From positions 434,001 to 498,000 of the forward strand of contig NZ_JAPWKB010000005.1 of the NCBI RefSeq assembly GCF_028283785.1: a stretch of 64,000 bases of DNA, written 5' to 3'. The notes beneath the pieces are model-generated. The model searched no databases. It was not told the DNA's origin and worked only from the letters and a program-made list of their open reading frames with translations. Positions 9,173 to 17,763 of the stretch are shown here, one piece after another. The position numbers were made by a program, and so were the translations under genes. Every line of letters starts with the position of its first letter. Position 1 is the first letter of the stretch. This stretch comes from Paraburkholderia sp. (GTDB lineage Bacteria; Pseudomonadota; Gammaproteobacteria; Burkholderiales; Burkholderiaceae).

Positions 9173-10336
9173 TCATTCGTTGGAATGGCTGGCGACAAGT
9201 CTTTCTTCATTGCCCTCGCCAAGCCGCGGTGCCGGCTTGCCAGGCTTCAGCAAATGGCCATTGAAGCGTGCCGGATAGCGAATTGCACGAACAGTGCCAC
9301 CGGGTGTCTGCAGATCCGAATAGAGTTCGTTATGAATCACCTGAGGATCACTGAAATGGGCGCGTGGTTCGTTGACCGGCCCAGCCGGCACATCGAGTTC
9401 ACGAAACCGCTCGAGCCATTCGGCGGTGGTCTTCAGTTTCAATGGGGCGGCCACGCGTTCGAAAAACGTGTGGGTCATTTCCTTGCGGTCCTTGATCTGC
9501 TTCAGTTCGTCTTTCCATTCCGGATGACCGATCGCATCGAGCGTACGGCTCAACTGCTTGCCCGAAACCGGCGACAGCACCATATACCCGTCGCGCGTCG
9601 CCAGGACGGGTTGCGGGGCCAGCGTCGCAGCGGCCGTGTCGTCGACGAAGGTCTGGTTATGGAACATGTCGGGGAAGTTGTAGTACGCGATGATGTCGAG
9701 CATCGAGGTTTCGAGATGCACCGCCTGCTGCGACCGGTCGCGGGAAATCAGCCCGGACAGTGCCATCTGCGCCGCAAATACAGCAGCGACCTTATCGGCA
9801 AGAAACGTGTTAGTCGCCCGGGGCGGGCCACCCGCTGCCTCGTAACTCAACAGGCCCGTGCGACCCTGGATCAACGCATCGAACGCGGGCTCTTTCGCCA
9901 GCGCACCGTCTGGCCCATAACCCGTGATGGAGAGCTGAACGATGCGCGGATTCAACGCACTGACCTGATCGAAACTCAAACCCAGCGACGCCGAAACATG
10001 CGGTCGCCAGTTCTCGATGTAGATGTCGGCGTCGCGCAAAAGCGTCTTGAACTTCGCCAGATCGTCGGGTGACTTCAGATCCAGCGCCACGCTGTCCTTG
10101 CCCCGGTTGGAGTTCGTCCAGACTGTGCCGACGCCTTCCCAACTATGACCGAAATTGCGGTACGGATCGCCGGAAGGTGGCTCGACCTTGATCACGTCTG
10201 CACCTAGATCGGACAACATTTGCGCGCAGAACGGGCCGGAGATGTAGCTGCATGCCTCGACTACTTTGATACCTTCGAGCGGACGACGAAAATCGCGGGC
10301 TACACCGGCCGTGTTGGTAGTGGACGCAGATGTCAT
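9173..10336 (-). CDS. CaiB/BaiF (family III) CoA-transferase
   Basis: 387 residues with the family III layout: LEGIKVVEACSYISGPFCAQ, then GADVIKVEPPSGDPYRNFG, and the active-site segment FLADKVAAVFAAQ with the acyl-forming Asp at about residue 181. Such enzymes move CoA between carboxylic acids without ATP. Preceded by AAGGAGTTGCATTC and overlapping the ketopantoate-reductase-like gene by four bases, so the two are coupled. The neighbours (MaoC-like protein, AAHS carrier) suggest activation of an imported acid to a CoA ester. The donor and acceptor cannot be read from sequence. It is one of three paralogues in the window. Confidence 0.93.
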   Translation of the reverse strand: MTSASTTNTAGVARDFRRPLEGIKVVEACSYISGPFCAQMLSDLGADVIKVEPPSGDPYRNFGHSWEGVGTVWTNSNRGKDSVALDLKSPDDLAKFKTLLRDADIYIENWRPHVSASLGLSFDQVSALNPRIVQLSITGYGPDGALAKEPAFDALIQGRTGLLSYEAAGGPPRATNTFLADKVAAVFAAQMALSGLISRDRSQQAVHLETSMLDIIAYYNFPDMFHNQTFVDDTAAATLAPQPVLATRDGYMVLSPVSGKQLSRTLDAIGHPEWKDELKQIKDRKEMTHTFFERVAAPLKLKTTAEWLERFRELDVPAGPVNEPRAHFSDPQVIHNELYSDLQTPGGTVRAIRYPARFNGHLLKPGKPAPRLGEGNEERLVASHSNE

Positions 10337-11319
10337 GAATGCAACTCCTTTGTACGAACATTATTTGATGCAGTAGCCTCGCGCAAACGGGCCATTGCGA
10401 GAACGGTATCGAGTGTGGGGGTGTGCAGACCGGTGAGTTCGCGAACGGCTTCCAGCGAGCGCTGCAACGGTTCGAGTTCGAGCGGGCGGCCCGCTTCGAG
10501 GTCTTGCAGCATGGACATCTTGTGATGAGGTGCACTCAGCGTCAGCGCGATCCTTTTGTCGGGATCGGGACCGACATCGAGTTTCAGTGCCGCCGCAAGC
10601 GCATCCGCCTCGCGCATCATCGTCCGGACGATAGAGACGACTTCAGCAGCATCGCGGATTTCGCCAAGCGTTCCTTGCGTCAGCATCGCTACTGGATTCC
10701 AGCACAGGCTGTTCACGAATTTCACCCAGATGGCCGCGCGGATGTTGTCGTTGACCTTAGCTGGAATACCGCTCGCGCCCAGCAGCTCGCTCAGGCGCTC
10801 GACCCGCTCCGAACGACGTCCGTCCAACTCGCCAATCGGGCAGCCAGCCTTCGCGCCGTCTTGTGACACGACGCCTGGCGCGACGACGTGCGCACCGATC
10901 CAGTACACGCAACCTAGAACCTGCTCCGACGGAATGGCATGCCATTGGCGTGCGCCGGGATCGAGCGCGGGCATCTGACGGTTAGAAAAAAAGTAATACG
11001 GAATGCTGGTAGTCGGAGGTAGCACGACCGTGTTCGCCCCCATCAGCGAACGTATCTGGTCGAGCGCATCGTTGACCTGATGTGTTTTCAACGTCACGAA
11101 AACATAGTCCTGCTCGCCGAGCTCGCGGGCATCGTCAACTGCGTTCACGCGCACTGTGAAGTCTTCCGTTGCGGTGACGACACGCAGTCCATTGGTGCGA
11201 ATCGCATCGAGCGTCTTGCCACGCGCCACCACGCTGACCTCGCACTGTCCCGCGCGAGCCAGATGTCCGGCGATATATCCGCCGATCGCACCGCCTCCGA
11301 AAACACATACCTTCAGCAT
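10333..11319 (-). CDS. Ketopantoate reductase (PanE/ApbA) family dehydrogenase
   Basis: 328 residues. It starts MLKVCVFGGGAIGGYIAGHL, an NAD(P)-binding GxGxxG fingerprint, and has the C-terminal helical domain with IRAAIWVKFVNSLCWNPVAM, which holds the conserved KxxxN pair of 2-dehydropantoate 2-reductases. True PanE enzymes act in pantothenate synthesis. Here the gene heads a catabolic operon and overlaps a CoA-transferase gene, so it more likely reduces another 2-oxo acid or oxidises a hydroxy acid. The ribosome site is weak (GTGAGACATCT). Confidence 0.88.
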   Translation of the reverse strand: MLKVCVFGGGAIGGYIAGHLARAGQCEVSVVARGKTLDAIRTNGLRVVTATEDFTVRVNAVDDARELGEQDYVFVTLKTHQVNDALDQIRSLMGANTVVLPPTTSIPYYFFSNRQMPALDPGARQWHAIPSEQVLGCVYWIGAHVVAPGVVSQDGAKAGCPIGELDGRRSERVERLSELLGASGIPAKVNDNIRAAIWVKFVNSLCWNPVAMLTQGTLGEIRDAAEVVSIVRTMMREADALAAALKLDVGPDPDKRIALTLSAPHHKMSMLQDLEAGRPLELEPLQRSLEAVRELTGLHTPTLDTVLAMARLREATASNNVRTKELHS

Positions 11320-11716
11320 AGATGTCTCACTCGCAACTCATGGGATACAGGTGTGGCGCTAGCGCCCCCATGCTGGACGCGGCTCGCGCCATTCGATGAG
11401 TAGAAGATACGGTGCCGCCGGACGATTGGGGAAATACGAAAAAACGATGATTCGAGCGTATCGGCGTATAGCTCGGGCGAGTTTGGCGCCGATCCGGCCG
11501 CGATAGGCGCTGCACTTCGGTATCGCGCTAACTGGTCTGACGATAGAGGCCGACCGTCGGATTGAGACGATCCGTAAAGTTAAAGAGATGATTGCTTATG
11601 GAACATCTTGCGTCGATTCGATACCGTGTGAAACACGATCCGGCGACGCAGTGATTCGCAGCGCTGAACGGACCAGGAAATGCCGCTAACCGGCACACAA
11701 AAGTATGGAGACAAGC
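11320..11716. other. Intergenic region, no gene seen
   Basis: Between the minus-strand PanE-like gene and the SDR remnant. It should hold the promoter of the operon 11319 to 7233. No conserved ORF or clear operator was recognised. Confidence 0.5.
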
Positions 11717-11854
11717 ATGAACAAGCTCACGAACAGAGTGGTGATCGTCCCCTACGCGGCGCAACGCATGGGTCGGGCGATGGCGATCGCAGCGGCCCGT
11801 CGGGGCACCGTACGCGTCACACAAGCCGATGCTCAGGAAAACAAAGCTTACTGA
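11717..11854 (+). pseudogene. Short-chain dehydrogenase N-terminal remnant
   Basis: The 45-codon frame, preceded by GGAGACAAGC, reads MNKLTNRVVIVPYAAQRMGR and continues AMAIAAARRG. This mirrors the classical SDR start, in which VVIVTGAAQGMGRAIAIAAAREG would carry the TGxxxGxG cofactor motif. Here TG has become PY and the second Gly has become Arg. The frame stops soon after the first Rossmann unit and nothing further of the enzyme follows. It is therefore a broken gene that kept its ribosome site. It sits just upstream of, and in the same direction as, the LysR gene. Confidence 0.6.
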
Positions 11855-11908
11855 CGCGACTCAAACGCCGAATCACGATCGATACGACCTTGTTACAGGA
11901 GTGCGGAC

Positions 11909-12865
11909 ATGAACATGCGCCAGCTTCAATATTTCCTGGCAGTTGCGACCGAATTGAACTTCACCCGGGCGTCCGAGCGCGTGAACATTGCGCAGCCCGC
12001 GTTGAGCGCACAAATCATTTCACTCGAGGATGAGCTTGGCACTGCGCTTTTCACACGGGAAAAGCGCAAGGTATTGCTGACACCCGCCGGTGACATCCTG
12101 GTCGAACACGCTCAACGCGTGCTTAACACTGCGTCGGCCGCAATTGCCGCGGTACGCGCATCAGGACGCGGCGCGCGGGCTCATCTGATTGTCGGGTCGA
12201 TCTATACCGCGATCTACTGCTTTTTGCCCAACACACTGCGTCTGTTCAATTCTCTCGCACCGGCTTCCGATGTGAGTCTGCAGGAAATGACCATCTCCCA
12301 GCAAATCGCGGCGCTCAAGGAAGGTGCGATCGAAGTCGGCCTGATTCGCGGCCATGTTTACGACCACAACATCGTGACCGAACTGCTTTATCGCGAACTG
12401 CTGGTGGTCGCGGTGCCGGCGGGAAGCGAATACGATGTACCGGGGCCGGTCAGTCTGAGCGACCTCGCAACGTGGCCGTTGATTGCGGTCGCGCGCGGCA
12501 CAGCGACGGAACGTGGCTACGGCGACCGCATCCTCGACATCTTCGAAGATGCGAACCTAAAGCCGACCATCGCCAAGGAGGCCCACGACATGCACACCTC
12601 CGCCTGTCTCGTCGCAGCGGGCACCGGTGTTGCGGTCGTACCGGCGGTGATGCAGTTGATGCAACCGCTCGGTGTCGCTTACCGCCCGTTGAACGCGGAT
12701 ACGCCGGGCGTATCGTTGTCGTTAGCCTGGCATAAGGATCGCGTACCGCCTTTGCTCGGCGCATGGCGTGAAGCAGCCCGTGCGAACGCAGCAGAACTGA
12801 CCGCCCGGCATCCACAATACTTCCTCGACCCGTCGCGAGCGGTTCCGGTCGAACAGGCCGCCTGA
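11909..12865 (+). CDS. LysR-family transcriptional regulator
   Basis: 318 residues. The N-terminal winged helix reads MNMRQLQYFLAVATELNFTR, followed by ASERVNIAQPALSAQIISLE. A periplasmic-binding-protein-like effector domain follows (LIVGSIYTAIYCFLPNTLRL). It resembles the BenM/CatM subgroup that responds to aromatic or dicarboxylic intermediates. The stop is one base from the end of the convergent CoA-transferase gene, so it abuts the 12.9-30.3 kb cluster and is the nearest candidate regulator of it. RBS is CAGGAGTGCGGAC. Confidence 0.92.
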   Translation: MNMRQLQYFLAVATELNFTRASERVNIAQPALSAQIISLEDELGTALFTREKRKVLLTPAGDILVEHAQRVLNTASAAIAAVRASGRGARAHLIVGSIYTAIYCFLPNTLRLFNSLAPASDVSLQEMTISQQIAALKEGAIEVGLIRGHVYDHNIVTELLYRELLVVAVPAGSEYDVPGPVSLSDLATWPLIAVARGTATERGYGDRILDIFEDANLKPTIAKEAHDMHTSACLVAAGTGVAVVPAVMQLMQPLGVAYRPLNADTPGVSLSLAWHKDRVPPLLGAWREAARANAAELTARHPQYFLDPSRAVPVEQAA

Positions 12866-12866
12866 G

Positions 12867-14033
12867 TCACTGTTCATCGTCGAGCCAACGCTCGATCGCC
12901 TCACTGTGTTGCCCCAGTAACGGCGCGGCCTCTACATCTTTCGAGACCACGCCGTGAAAGCGGACCGGCGCACGCATCTCCAGGTAATCGCCTTCTGTCG
13001 CATGAGTTTTGCGTCTGAAGAAGCCAACCGCGTGAAGGTGCGGATCGTCGAATACTGCGTCTAGCCCTTTGACTTCCGCGGCGGGAATATCGTGCTCCGC
13101 AAAAAGCGCCAGCCAGTGGCGTACCGGCCGATCGGCGACAATCCTCGTCAGTTCCGTCTGCAACCGGTCGAGCGCATTGAAGCGGTCTCTCGCGCTCGTC
13201 AGGCCCTCGCGCTTCAGGAACGTGCCGTGACCAGTGATGTCGAAGAAGCGCACCCACCGCTCGTCCGTATAGGGGGCGATCGACAGATAGCCGTCTGCGC
13301 ATTTCACGGGTTGGCGCAATGGGTCCAGCTGTCGCGGATAGCCGGCGGGCTCGTTGGGCGGCACGAAGGCGCGTCCGTAAAGATGATCCTGCAGCAGGAA
13401 GTGCGTGAAGCTTTCGAACATCGGCACTTCCACTTCTTGCCCCGATCCAGTCCGCTCGCGGTGCAGCAATGCACCGAGCACCGCATAAGTGGCATGCAGG
13501 CCCGCGACCTTGTCGGCCATCGCCATCGGCAGGAAACGCGGCACGGGATTGCCGTCGGCCCGCGGCAACAGGCTGGCCGCACCCGAGGCGGCCTGGATGA
13601 TATCGTCATAAGCCGGCTTTCCCGCGAGCGGGCCGCCCGCGCCGAACCCCGAGCAGTGCACGTAGACGAGATCGGAGCGAATCGCCTTGACCGACTCATA
13701 GCTCAGGCCCAGGCGCTCGATCGCATCGGCGCGCAGGTTGTGAATGAAGACATCGCATCGTTTCAGCAGACGACGCAGCGCCGCTTTTCCGCGCGGTTGC
13801 TTCAGATCCCACACCACGGAGCGCTTGCCGCGATTCAACGTCATGTGAGCAGGTCCCATCCCGCGCGTCGCCACGGGACGTCCCACCCGACGGATCTCAT
13901 CGCCCGAAGACGGTTCGATCTTGATCACGTCGGCGCCCATTTCGGCGAGCGTCGCCGTGCAATACGGGCCGAAGATTACCGAGGTCATGTCGAGTATGCG
14001 GATACCGTCGAGTATCGGAGGAGCCTTCGTCAT
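12867..14033 (-). CDS. CaiB/BaiF (family III) CoA-transferase
   Basis: 388 residues: ILDGIRILDMTSVIFGPYC, GADVIKIEPSSGDEIRRVG, NRGKRSVVWDLKQP, and MAMADKVAGLHATYAVLGAL, with the catalytic Asp at about residue 174. It is the last gene of the long minus-strand cluster, 54 bp behind the ferredoxin reductase gene. It probably forms the CoA ester of a pathway acid, working with or instead of the ATP-dependent acyl-CoA synthetase encoded upstream. Substrates cannot be inferred from sequence. Confidence 0.92.
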   Translation of the reverse strand: MTKAPPILDGIRILDMTSVIFGPYCTATLAEMGADVIKIEPSSGDEIRRVGRPVATRGMGPAHMTLNRGKRSVVWDLKQPRGKAALRRLLKRCDVFIHNLRADAIERLGLSYESVKAIRSDLVYVHCSGFGAGGPLAGKPAYDDIIQAASGAASLLPRADGNPVPRFLPMAMADKVAGLHATYAVLGALLHRERTGSGQEVEVPMFESFTHFLLQDHLYGRAFVPPNEPAGYPRQLDPLRQPVKCADGYLSIAPYTDERWVRFFDITGHGTFLKREGLTSARDRFNALDRLQTELTRIVADRPVRHWLALFAEHDIPAAEVKGLDAVFDDPHLHAVGFFRRKTHATEGDYLEMRAPVRFHGVVSKDVEAAPLLGQHSEAIERWLDDEQ

Positions 14034-14087
14034 GGTATTTGCCGTGTGCCTTTTCGCGCGCCGTGTTGCGCGCGCTATGGTCCGTGA

Positions 14088-15341
14088 TCAAGTCGTCACG
14101 GTCGCGTTGACCAGCGATTTGAGGTCGAACGTCATGTCGGTCGCCTCGGCTCGCGACGGGCTGATGCGCCGTTGCAGCATGCGCCGGGCGACCATGTGAT
14201 CGGTCGGCCGGTTGAACGATTCGACCGCCGTGAGCCGGTCGTCGCGATAGCGGAAGATCGAGAACGCTCCGCTTGTGGGATCGCCCCGCAACACGCTCGC
14301 GTCGAGCCTGCGTGCAACACCCGCAATCTGCAAGCGCATGCCGCCCTGATCGCTCCAGAACACGGGCACCTGGTCATAACGTCGGCCGTCGGTCGTACCC
14401 ATGATCCGACGCGCGACATAGCACGCCTGATCGACGGCGTTTTGAACCGACTCGAGTCGCAACCGGTCGCCATCGTCGAACGCATACGGAAACGCCGCAC
14501 AGTCTCCGATCGCGGAAATCGCGGGGTCAGACGTGCGCAGTTGATCGTCTACGATAAAACCGTTGAAGATCTCGAGACCGCACGCCGAACCGAGTTCACT
14601 ATTCGGCACGACACCGATTGCAACCAGCACGAGATCGGCCTGAATCACGCGTCCGTCAGCGAGCTTGACCGCGCTGACACTACCGTCTTGCGCACAGAAC
14701 GCATCGACGCGCGCATCGAACGAAACCGTCAGACCGGCTGCGCGATGATGCCGCAGACACGCCTGCGACATGTCCACCGATATCGCGCGCTGCATCACCC
14801 GATCGACCGACTCGACGACGTGAACATCGCAACCCTGCGCAATTGCGACGCTCGCCACCTCGAGCCCGAGAAAGCCAGCGCCGATCACCACGACGCGCCG
14901 CGCATCACGCAACCTCGACGTTAGCGCCGCAGCGTCGGCGACCGTGCGCAATGAGATCACGCCTCGCATGGGTTCGCTCAGCGCCGGTAACGACCGGTTA
15001 CGGGCTCCCGTTGCGAGAATCAGGTGATCGTAATCGAGGGTCTGCCCTGTCGACAGCCTCACCCTTTTTTGGCGAGGCTCGATCGTATCGACATGCGCAT
15101 CGGGCAAGCGCTCGATCCGTTGTTCGGCGAACCATGCGGCAGTTTCCAGATGAAGATCTTCGTCGGCCACGTCGCCGGACAGATACGACTTGGACAACGG
15201 CGGTCTCTGGTACGGCAGACACGGTTCATTACCGAGCAGATCGATCGTGCCGCCATAGCCCTCGGCACGCAACGCGCTCGCTGCCTGCACACCGGCCTGG
15301 CCCGCACCGACGATCACAACGGCACGCGGAATCGTGTTCAC
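14088..15341 (-). CDS. FAD-dependent ferredoxin reductase (P450 system)
   Basis: 417 residues from the GTG at 15341, which overlaps the ferredoxin stop as GTGA and follows AGGGGACACAGCC. An N-terminal FAD fingerprint (VVIVGAGQAGVQAASALR) and a central NAD-binding GxGxxG (VVVIGAGFLGLEVASVA) frame a putidaredoxin-reductase-type fold. SAIGDCAAFP matches the family FAD segment. It passes NAD(P)H electrons to the small ferredoxin encoded just upstream, which feeds the P450. A longer ORF start at 15407 would overlap the ferredoxin and is unlikely. Confidence 0.92.
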   Translation of the reverse strand: MNTIPRAVVIVGAGQAGVQAASALRAEGYGGTIDLLGNEPCLPYQRPPLSKSYLSGDVADEDLHLETAAWFAEQRIERLPDAHVDTIEPRQKRVRLSTGQTLDYDHLILATGARNRSLPALSEPMRGVISLRTVADAAALTSRLRDARRVVVIGAGFLGLEVASVAIAQGCDVHVVESVDRVMQRAISVDMSQACLRHHRAAGLTVSFDARVDAFCAQDGSVSAVKLADGRVIQADLVLVAIGVVPNSELGSACGLEIFNGFIVDDQLRTSDPAISAIGDCAAFPYAFDDGDRLRLESVQNAVDQACYVARRIMGTTDGRRYDQVPVFWSDQGGMRLQIAGVARRLDASVLRGDPTSGAFSIFRYRDDRLTAVESFNRPTDHMVARRMLQRRISPSRAEATDMTFDLKSLVNATVTT

Positions 15342-15589
15342 GGCTGTGTCCCCTGCGGATCCACATCGTCCGCGATCTTCTCGACCTTGATTGCTTTCGC
15401 CGGACACTTGCGCGACGCGCCCAACACTTTCTCGTAGAGCGACTCGTCCGGGTACGCCTGAAGCAATTTAACGACGCCGTCTTCGTCGCGCTGGTCGAAC
15501 ACTTCGCTCGACGACAACACACACAATCCCGCGCCTACGCACACATCCTGATCCACGGAGACCCGCAGTTTGAAGCCGTTATTCGACAT
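15338..15589 (-). CDS. P450-type [3Fe-4S] ferredoxin
   Basis: 83 residues from ATG 15589, preceded by AGGAGATAGAC. Cluster ligands are visible as Cys17 and Cys23 in CVGAGLC and Cys62 in KCPAKAI. The small residue at position 20, where a fourth Cys would stand in a [4Fe-4S] protein, indicates a [3Fe-4S] cluster, as in many actinobacterial and some proteobacterial P450 partners. It lies between the P450 and the reductase genes and overlaps the latter, so the three form a complete class I P450 system. Confidence 0.93.
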   Translation of the reverse strand: MSNNGFKLRVSVDQDVCVGAGLCVLSSSEVFDQRDEDGVVKLLQAYPDESLYEKVLGASRKCPAKAIKVEKIADDVDPQGTQP

Positions 15590-15629
15590 GTCTATCTCCT
15601 CCGCCCGGACGTACCGGGTCGTTTGATAT

Positions 15630-16841
15630 TCACCAGACCACGGGTAAGGTTTCCAGCCCCTGCACGAAGTGATCGCCCTTCCCCTTGATCTCATCTTGGG
15701 GAACCGCAAACCGCAGTGTCGGAATCCGCTGGAACAATGTCGCGAACACCACCTGCAGTTCGACGCGTGCGAGCGGCTGACCGAGGCATTGATGAATGCC
15801 GTAACTGAACGCCACGTGATGATCGGCCTTGCGCGTGATGTCGAATTTCTCCGGCTGCTCAAACGCGTTTGCATCGTGATTGGCGCCCGAAATCAGTGCG
15901 ACCACGCCTTCGCCCTTGCGAATCATCTGACCTGCGACCTCCACATCTTCCAGCGCGACGCGGAATGCGTTGTAGTGGACGATGGTATGGAACCGCAGCA
16001 TTTCTTCGACGGCGCCACGCAGCAACGAAGGATCGTTGCGCAGCAGTTCGAGCTGATCCCGATTGGTCAGAAAGCTATGCACACCGAGTGCCATCTGATT
16101 GGCGGTCGTTTCGTGACCCGCCATCAGCAGCAGTTCGGCCATGATCACGAGTTCACGATGTGTCAGGTGGCCCGGTCTCACCTGCTCTACGATCAACCGG
16201 CTCAGGAGGTCTTCTCGACCGTCCGCAACTTTCGCACGCTCGGTGATCAGCGTGTCGAGATAGCCGAGGATCCGATCCGACGCCGCCTTCGGAATGGCAG
16301 GATCGACATCGAGCAGTACCTTCAGGCGGCTTTGTTCCTGGAAAAAGCCGTGATCTTCGCCGGGTACGTCGAGCAGTCCTGCGATGACCTCGGACGTCAA
16401 CGGAAGGAAAAGGTCTTCCACCAGATTTGCGGGCGGCCCCTTTTCGAGCAGTTCATCAAGCAGACGGTCGAAGATCGATTCGATACGCGGGCGCATCGCG
16501 CTGACGCGTTTGATCATGAACTCCTTGGTCAGCATGCGCCGGAAACGGCCATGCTCAGGCGGGTCCATGCGGATAAATGCCGGCTCCAGATCGAGCACCG
16601 CGTCTCTGGCGGCTGACAGGCTCGGAAAGCCCGTTACATGTGGGTCGCCGCTAAAGCGGTTGTCACCCAGTACGGCCCGCACGTCGTCGTAACGGGTGAA
16701 GAGCCACGCGTCCTTGCCGTCCCACATCTGTACCTTGCCCGGACCCGGCTGCTGCTGGAAATCCCGGTACTCTTGCGGCGGAAGAAACGGACATTGTCGC
16801 GGCATCGGAAATGCCGGCTTGCTGAAAGGACATCCAGACAT
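15630..16841 (-). CDS. Cytochrome P450
   Basis: 403 residues from ATG 16841, preceded by GGAGGAACG. The I-helix oxygen-activation motif AGHETT is at 241-246, ExxR at 280-283 (EMLR), and the heme loop FSYGIHQCLG has the Cys thiolate at about 352. The heme loop has Ser where most P450s have Gly after the Phe. Length and motifs fit a soluble bacterial class I enzyme that hydroxylates using the adjacent ferredoxin and reductase. The neighbouring acyl-CoA, thioesterase and ring-cleavage genes suggest it starts attack on an alkyl or aryl side chain. The substrate is unknown. Confidence 0.95.
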   Translation of the reverse strand: MSGCPFSKPAFPMPRQCPFLPPQEYRDFQQQPGPGKVQMWDGKDAWLFTRYDDVRAVLGDNRFSGDPHVTGFPSLSAARDAVLDLEPAFIRMDPPEHGRFRRMLTKEFMIKRVSAMRPRIESIFDRLLDELLEKGPPANLVEDLFLPLTSEVIAGLLDVPGEDHGFFQEQSRLKVLLDVDPAIPKAASDRILGYLDTLITERAKVADGREDLLSRLIVEQVRPGHLTHRELVIMAELLLMAGHETTANQMALGVHSFLTNRDQLELLRNDPSLLRGAVEEMLRFHTIVHYNAFRVALEDVEVAGQMIRKGEGVVALISGANHDANAFEQPEKFDITRKADHHVAFSYGIHQCLGQPLARVELQVVFATLFQRIPTLRFAVPQDEIKGKGDHFVQGLETLPVVW

Positions 16842-16890
16842 CGTTCCTCCAGTCACATTGATCAGTGAGAGCGTCTTTTCGGGAGGAAAG

Positions 16891-17586
16891 TCACAGTCCG
16901 CCGTTGACATCGAGTGTCGCGCCCGTGACATAGCGCGCGTCGTCGCTAACGAGAAATCCGACCGCGGAAGCGATCTCTTCCGGCTCGGCCGCGCGTTGCA
17001 GACCCGAACTGGCGATCAGCCGGTCACGGACTTCCTTCGGCACCTTCTCGCCCATCGCCGTGTTGATGGTGCCGGGCGAAACGGCGGCGACACGGATACC
17101 ATGCGGACCCAACGGCTTCGCGAGGCTCTTGGTCAGGTTCACGATCGCAGCTTTCGAGCCGCCGTAGTCCGTCACGCCGCTGCCAAGCGTCGCGACAATA
17201 GATGCGAGATTGACGATTACGCCACCGCCGCCGGCCTTGATCAGACGCTTCGCGACCTCCTGGCTCAGGAAGAACGGCGCGCGCGTATTCACGCCATACG
17301 TAAAGTCGTAATCCGACGGAGCGATGTCGAAGAAGGTCTTGCCATGCCAGACGCCTGCGTTATTCACGAGCACGCGGATCGTGCCGTACTCGGAATCGAT
17401 CGATTCGACCGACGTTCGGATCTGCTCGTAATCGGTCACATCGCACTTGTGATACGCGTACTCGCCTTTACCCGACTCAGCAATGTCCATCCCGACGACG
17501 GTATAGCCTCGTGCCGTCAGATCCTTGCAAATCGCCTGTCCGGTCAGTCCATTGGAACCCGTGACTACTGCAACCTTGTTCGTCAT
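16891..17586 (-). CDS. Short-chain dehydrogenase/reductase
   Basis: 231 residues. The cofactor motif TGSNGLTGQ is at residues 9-17, NNAG at 75-78, and the catalytic set is near Ser129 with Tyr141 and Lys145 (YGGSK). An Asp at the end of the second strand (GMDIAE) favours NAD over NADP. A ribosome site GAGGTGACAT precedes ATG 17586. The gene lies 49 bp upstream of the P450 gene. An attractive role is oxidation of the alcohol the P450 makes, before the aldehyde dehydrogenase encoded in the same cluster; this is inference. Confidence 0.92.
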   Translation of the reverse strand: MTNKVAVVTGSNGLTGQAICKDLTARGYTVVGMDIAESGKGEYAYHKCDVTDYEQIRTSVESIDSEYGTIRVLVNNAGVWHGKTFFDIAPSDYDFTYGVNTRAPFFLSQEVAKRLIKAGGGGVIVNLASIVATLGSGVTDYGGSKAAIVNLTKSLAKPLGPHGIRVAAVSPGTINTAMGEKVPKEVRDRLIASSGLQRAAEPEEIASAVGFLVSDDARYVTGATLDVNGGL

Positions 17587-17763
17587 ATGTCACCTCATCT
17601 CACGATATAGTTTTGGAACGATCTTTGCGTCAGTGCTTTGCCCGTGCGTTCTGCAAAGCCTCAGACTCAAGATTCGACTCAAACCGGGATCGGGTCCAAT
17701 ACTGTTTTGCGAGATCGTGAGACCAATTTCTTATCGTTTGAAGCGGTTCGGCAAGTTGACGAG

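Noticed and set aside
9101..10072. 323-codon plus-strand frame
   Set aside because: Antisense to the CoA-transferase gene at 9173-10336; no recognisable protein.
13092..14087. 331-codon plus-strand frame opposite the CoA-transferase gene
   Set aside because: Antisense shadow of a CoA-transferase with intact catalytic motif; no ribosome site or domain.
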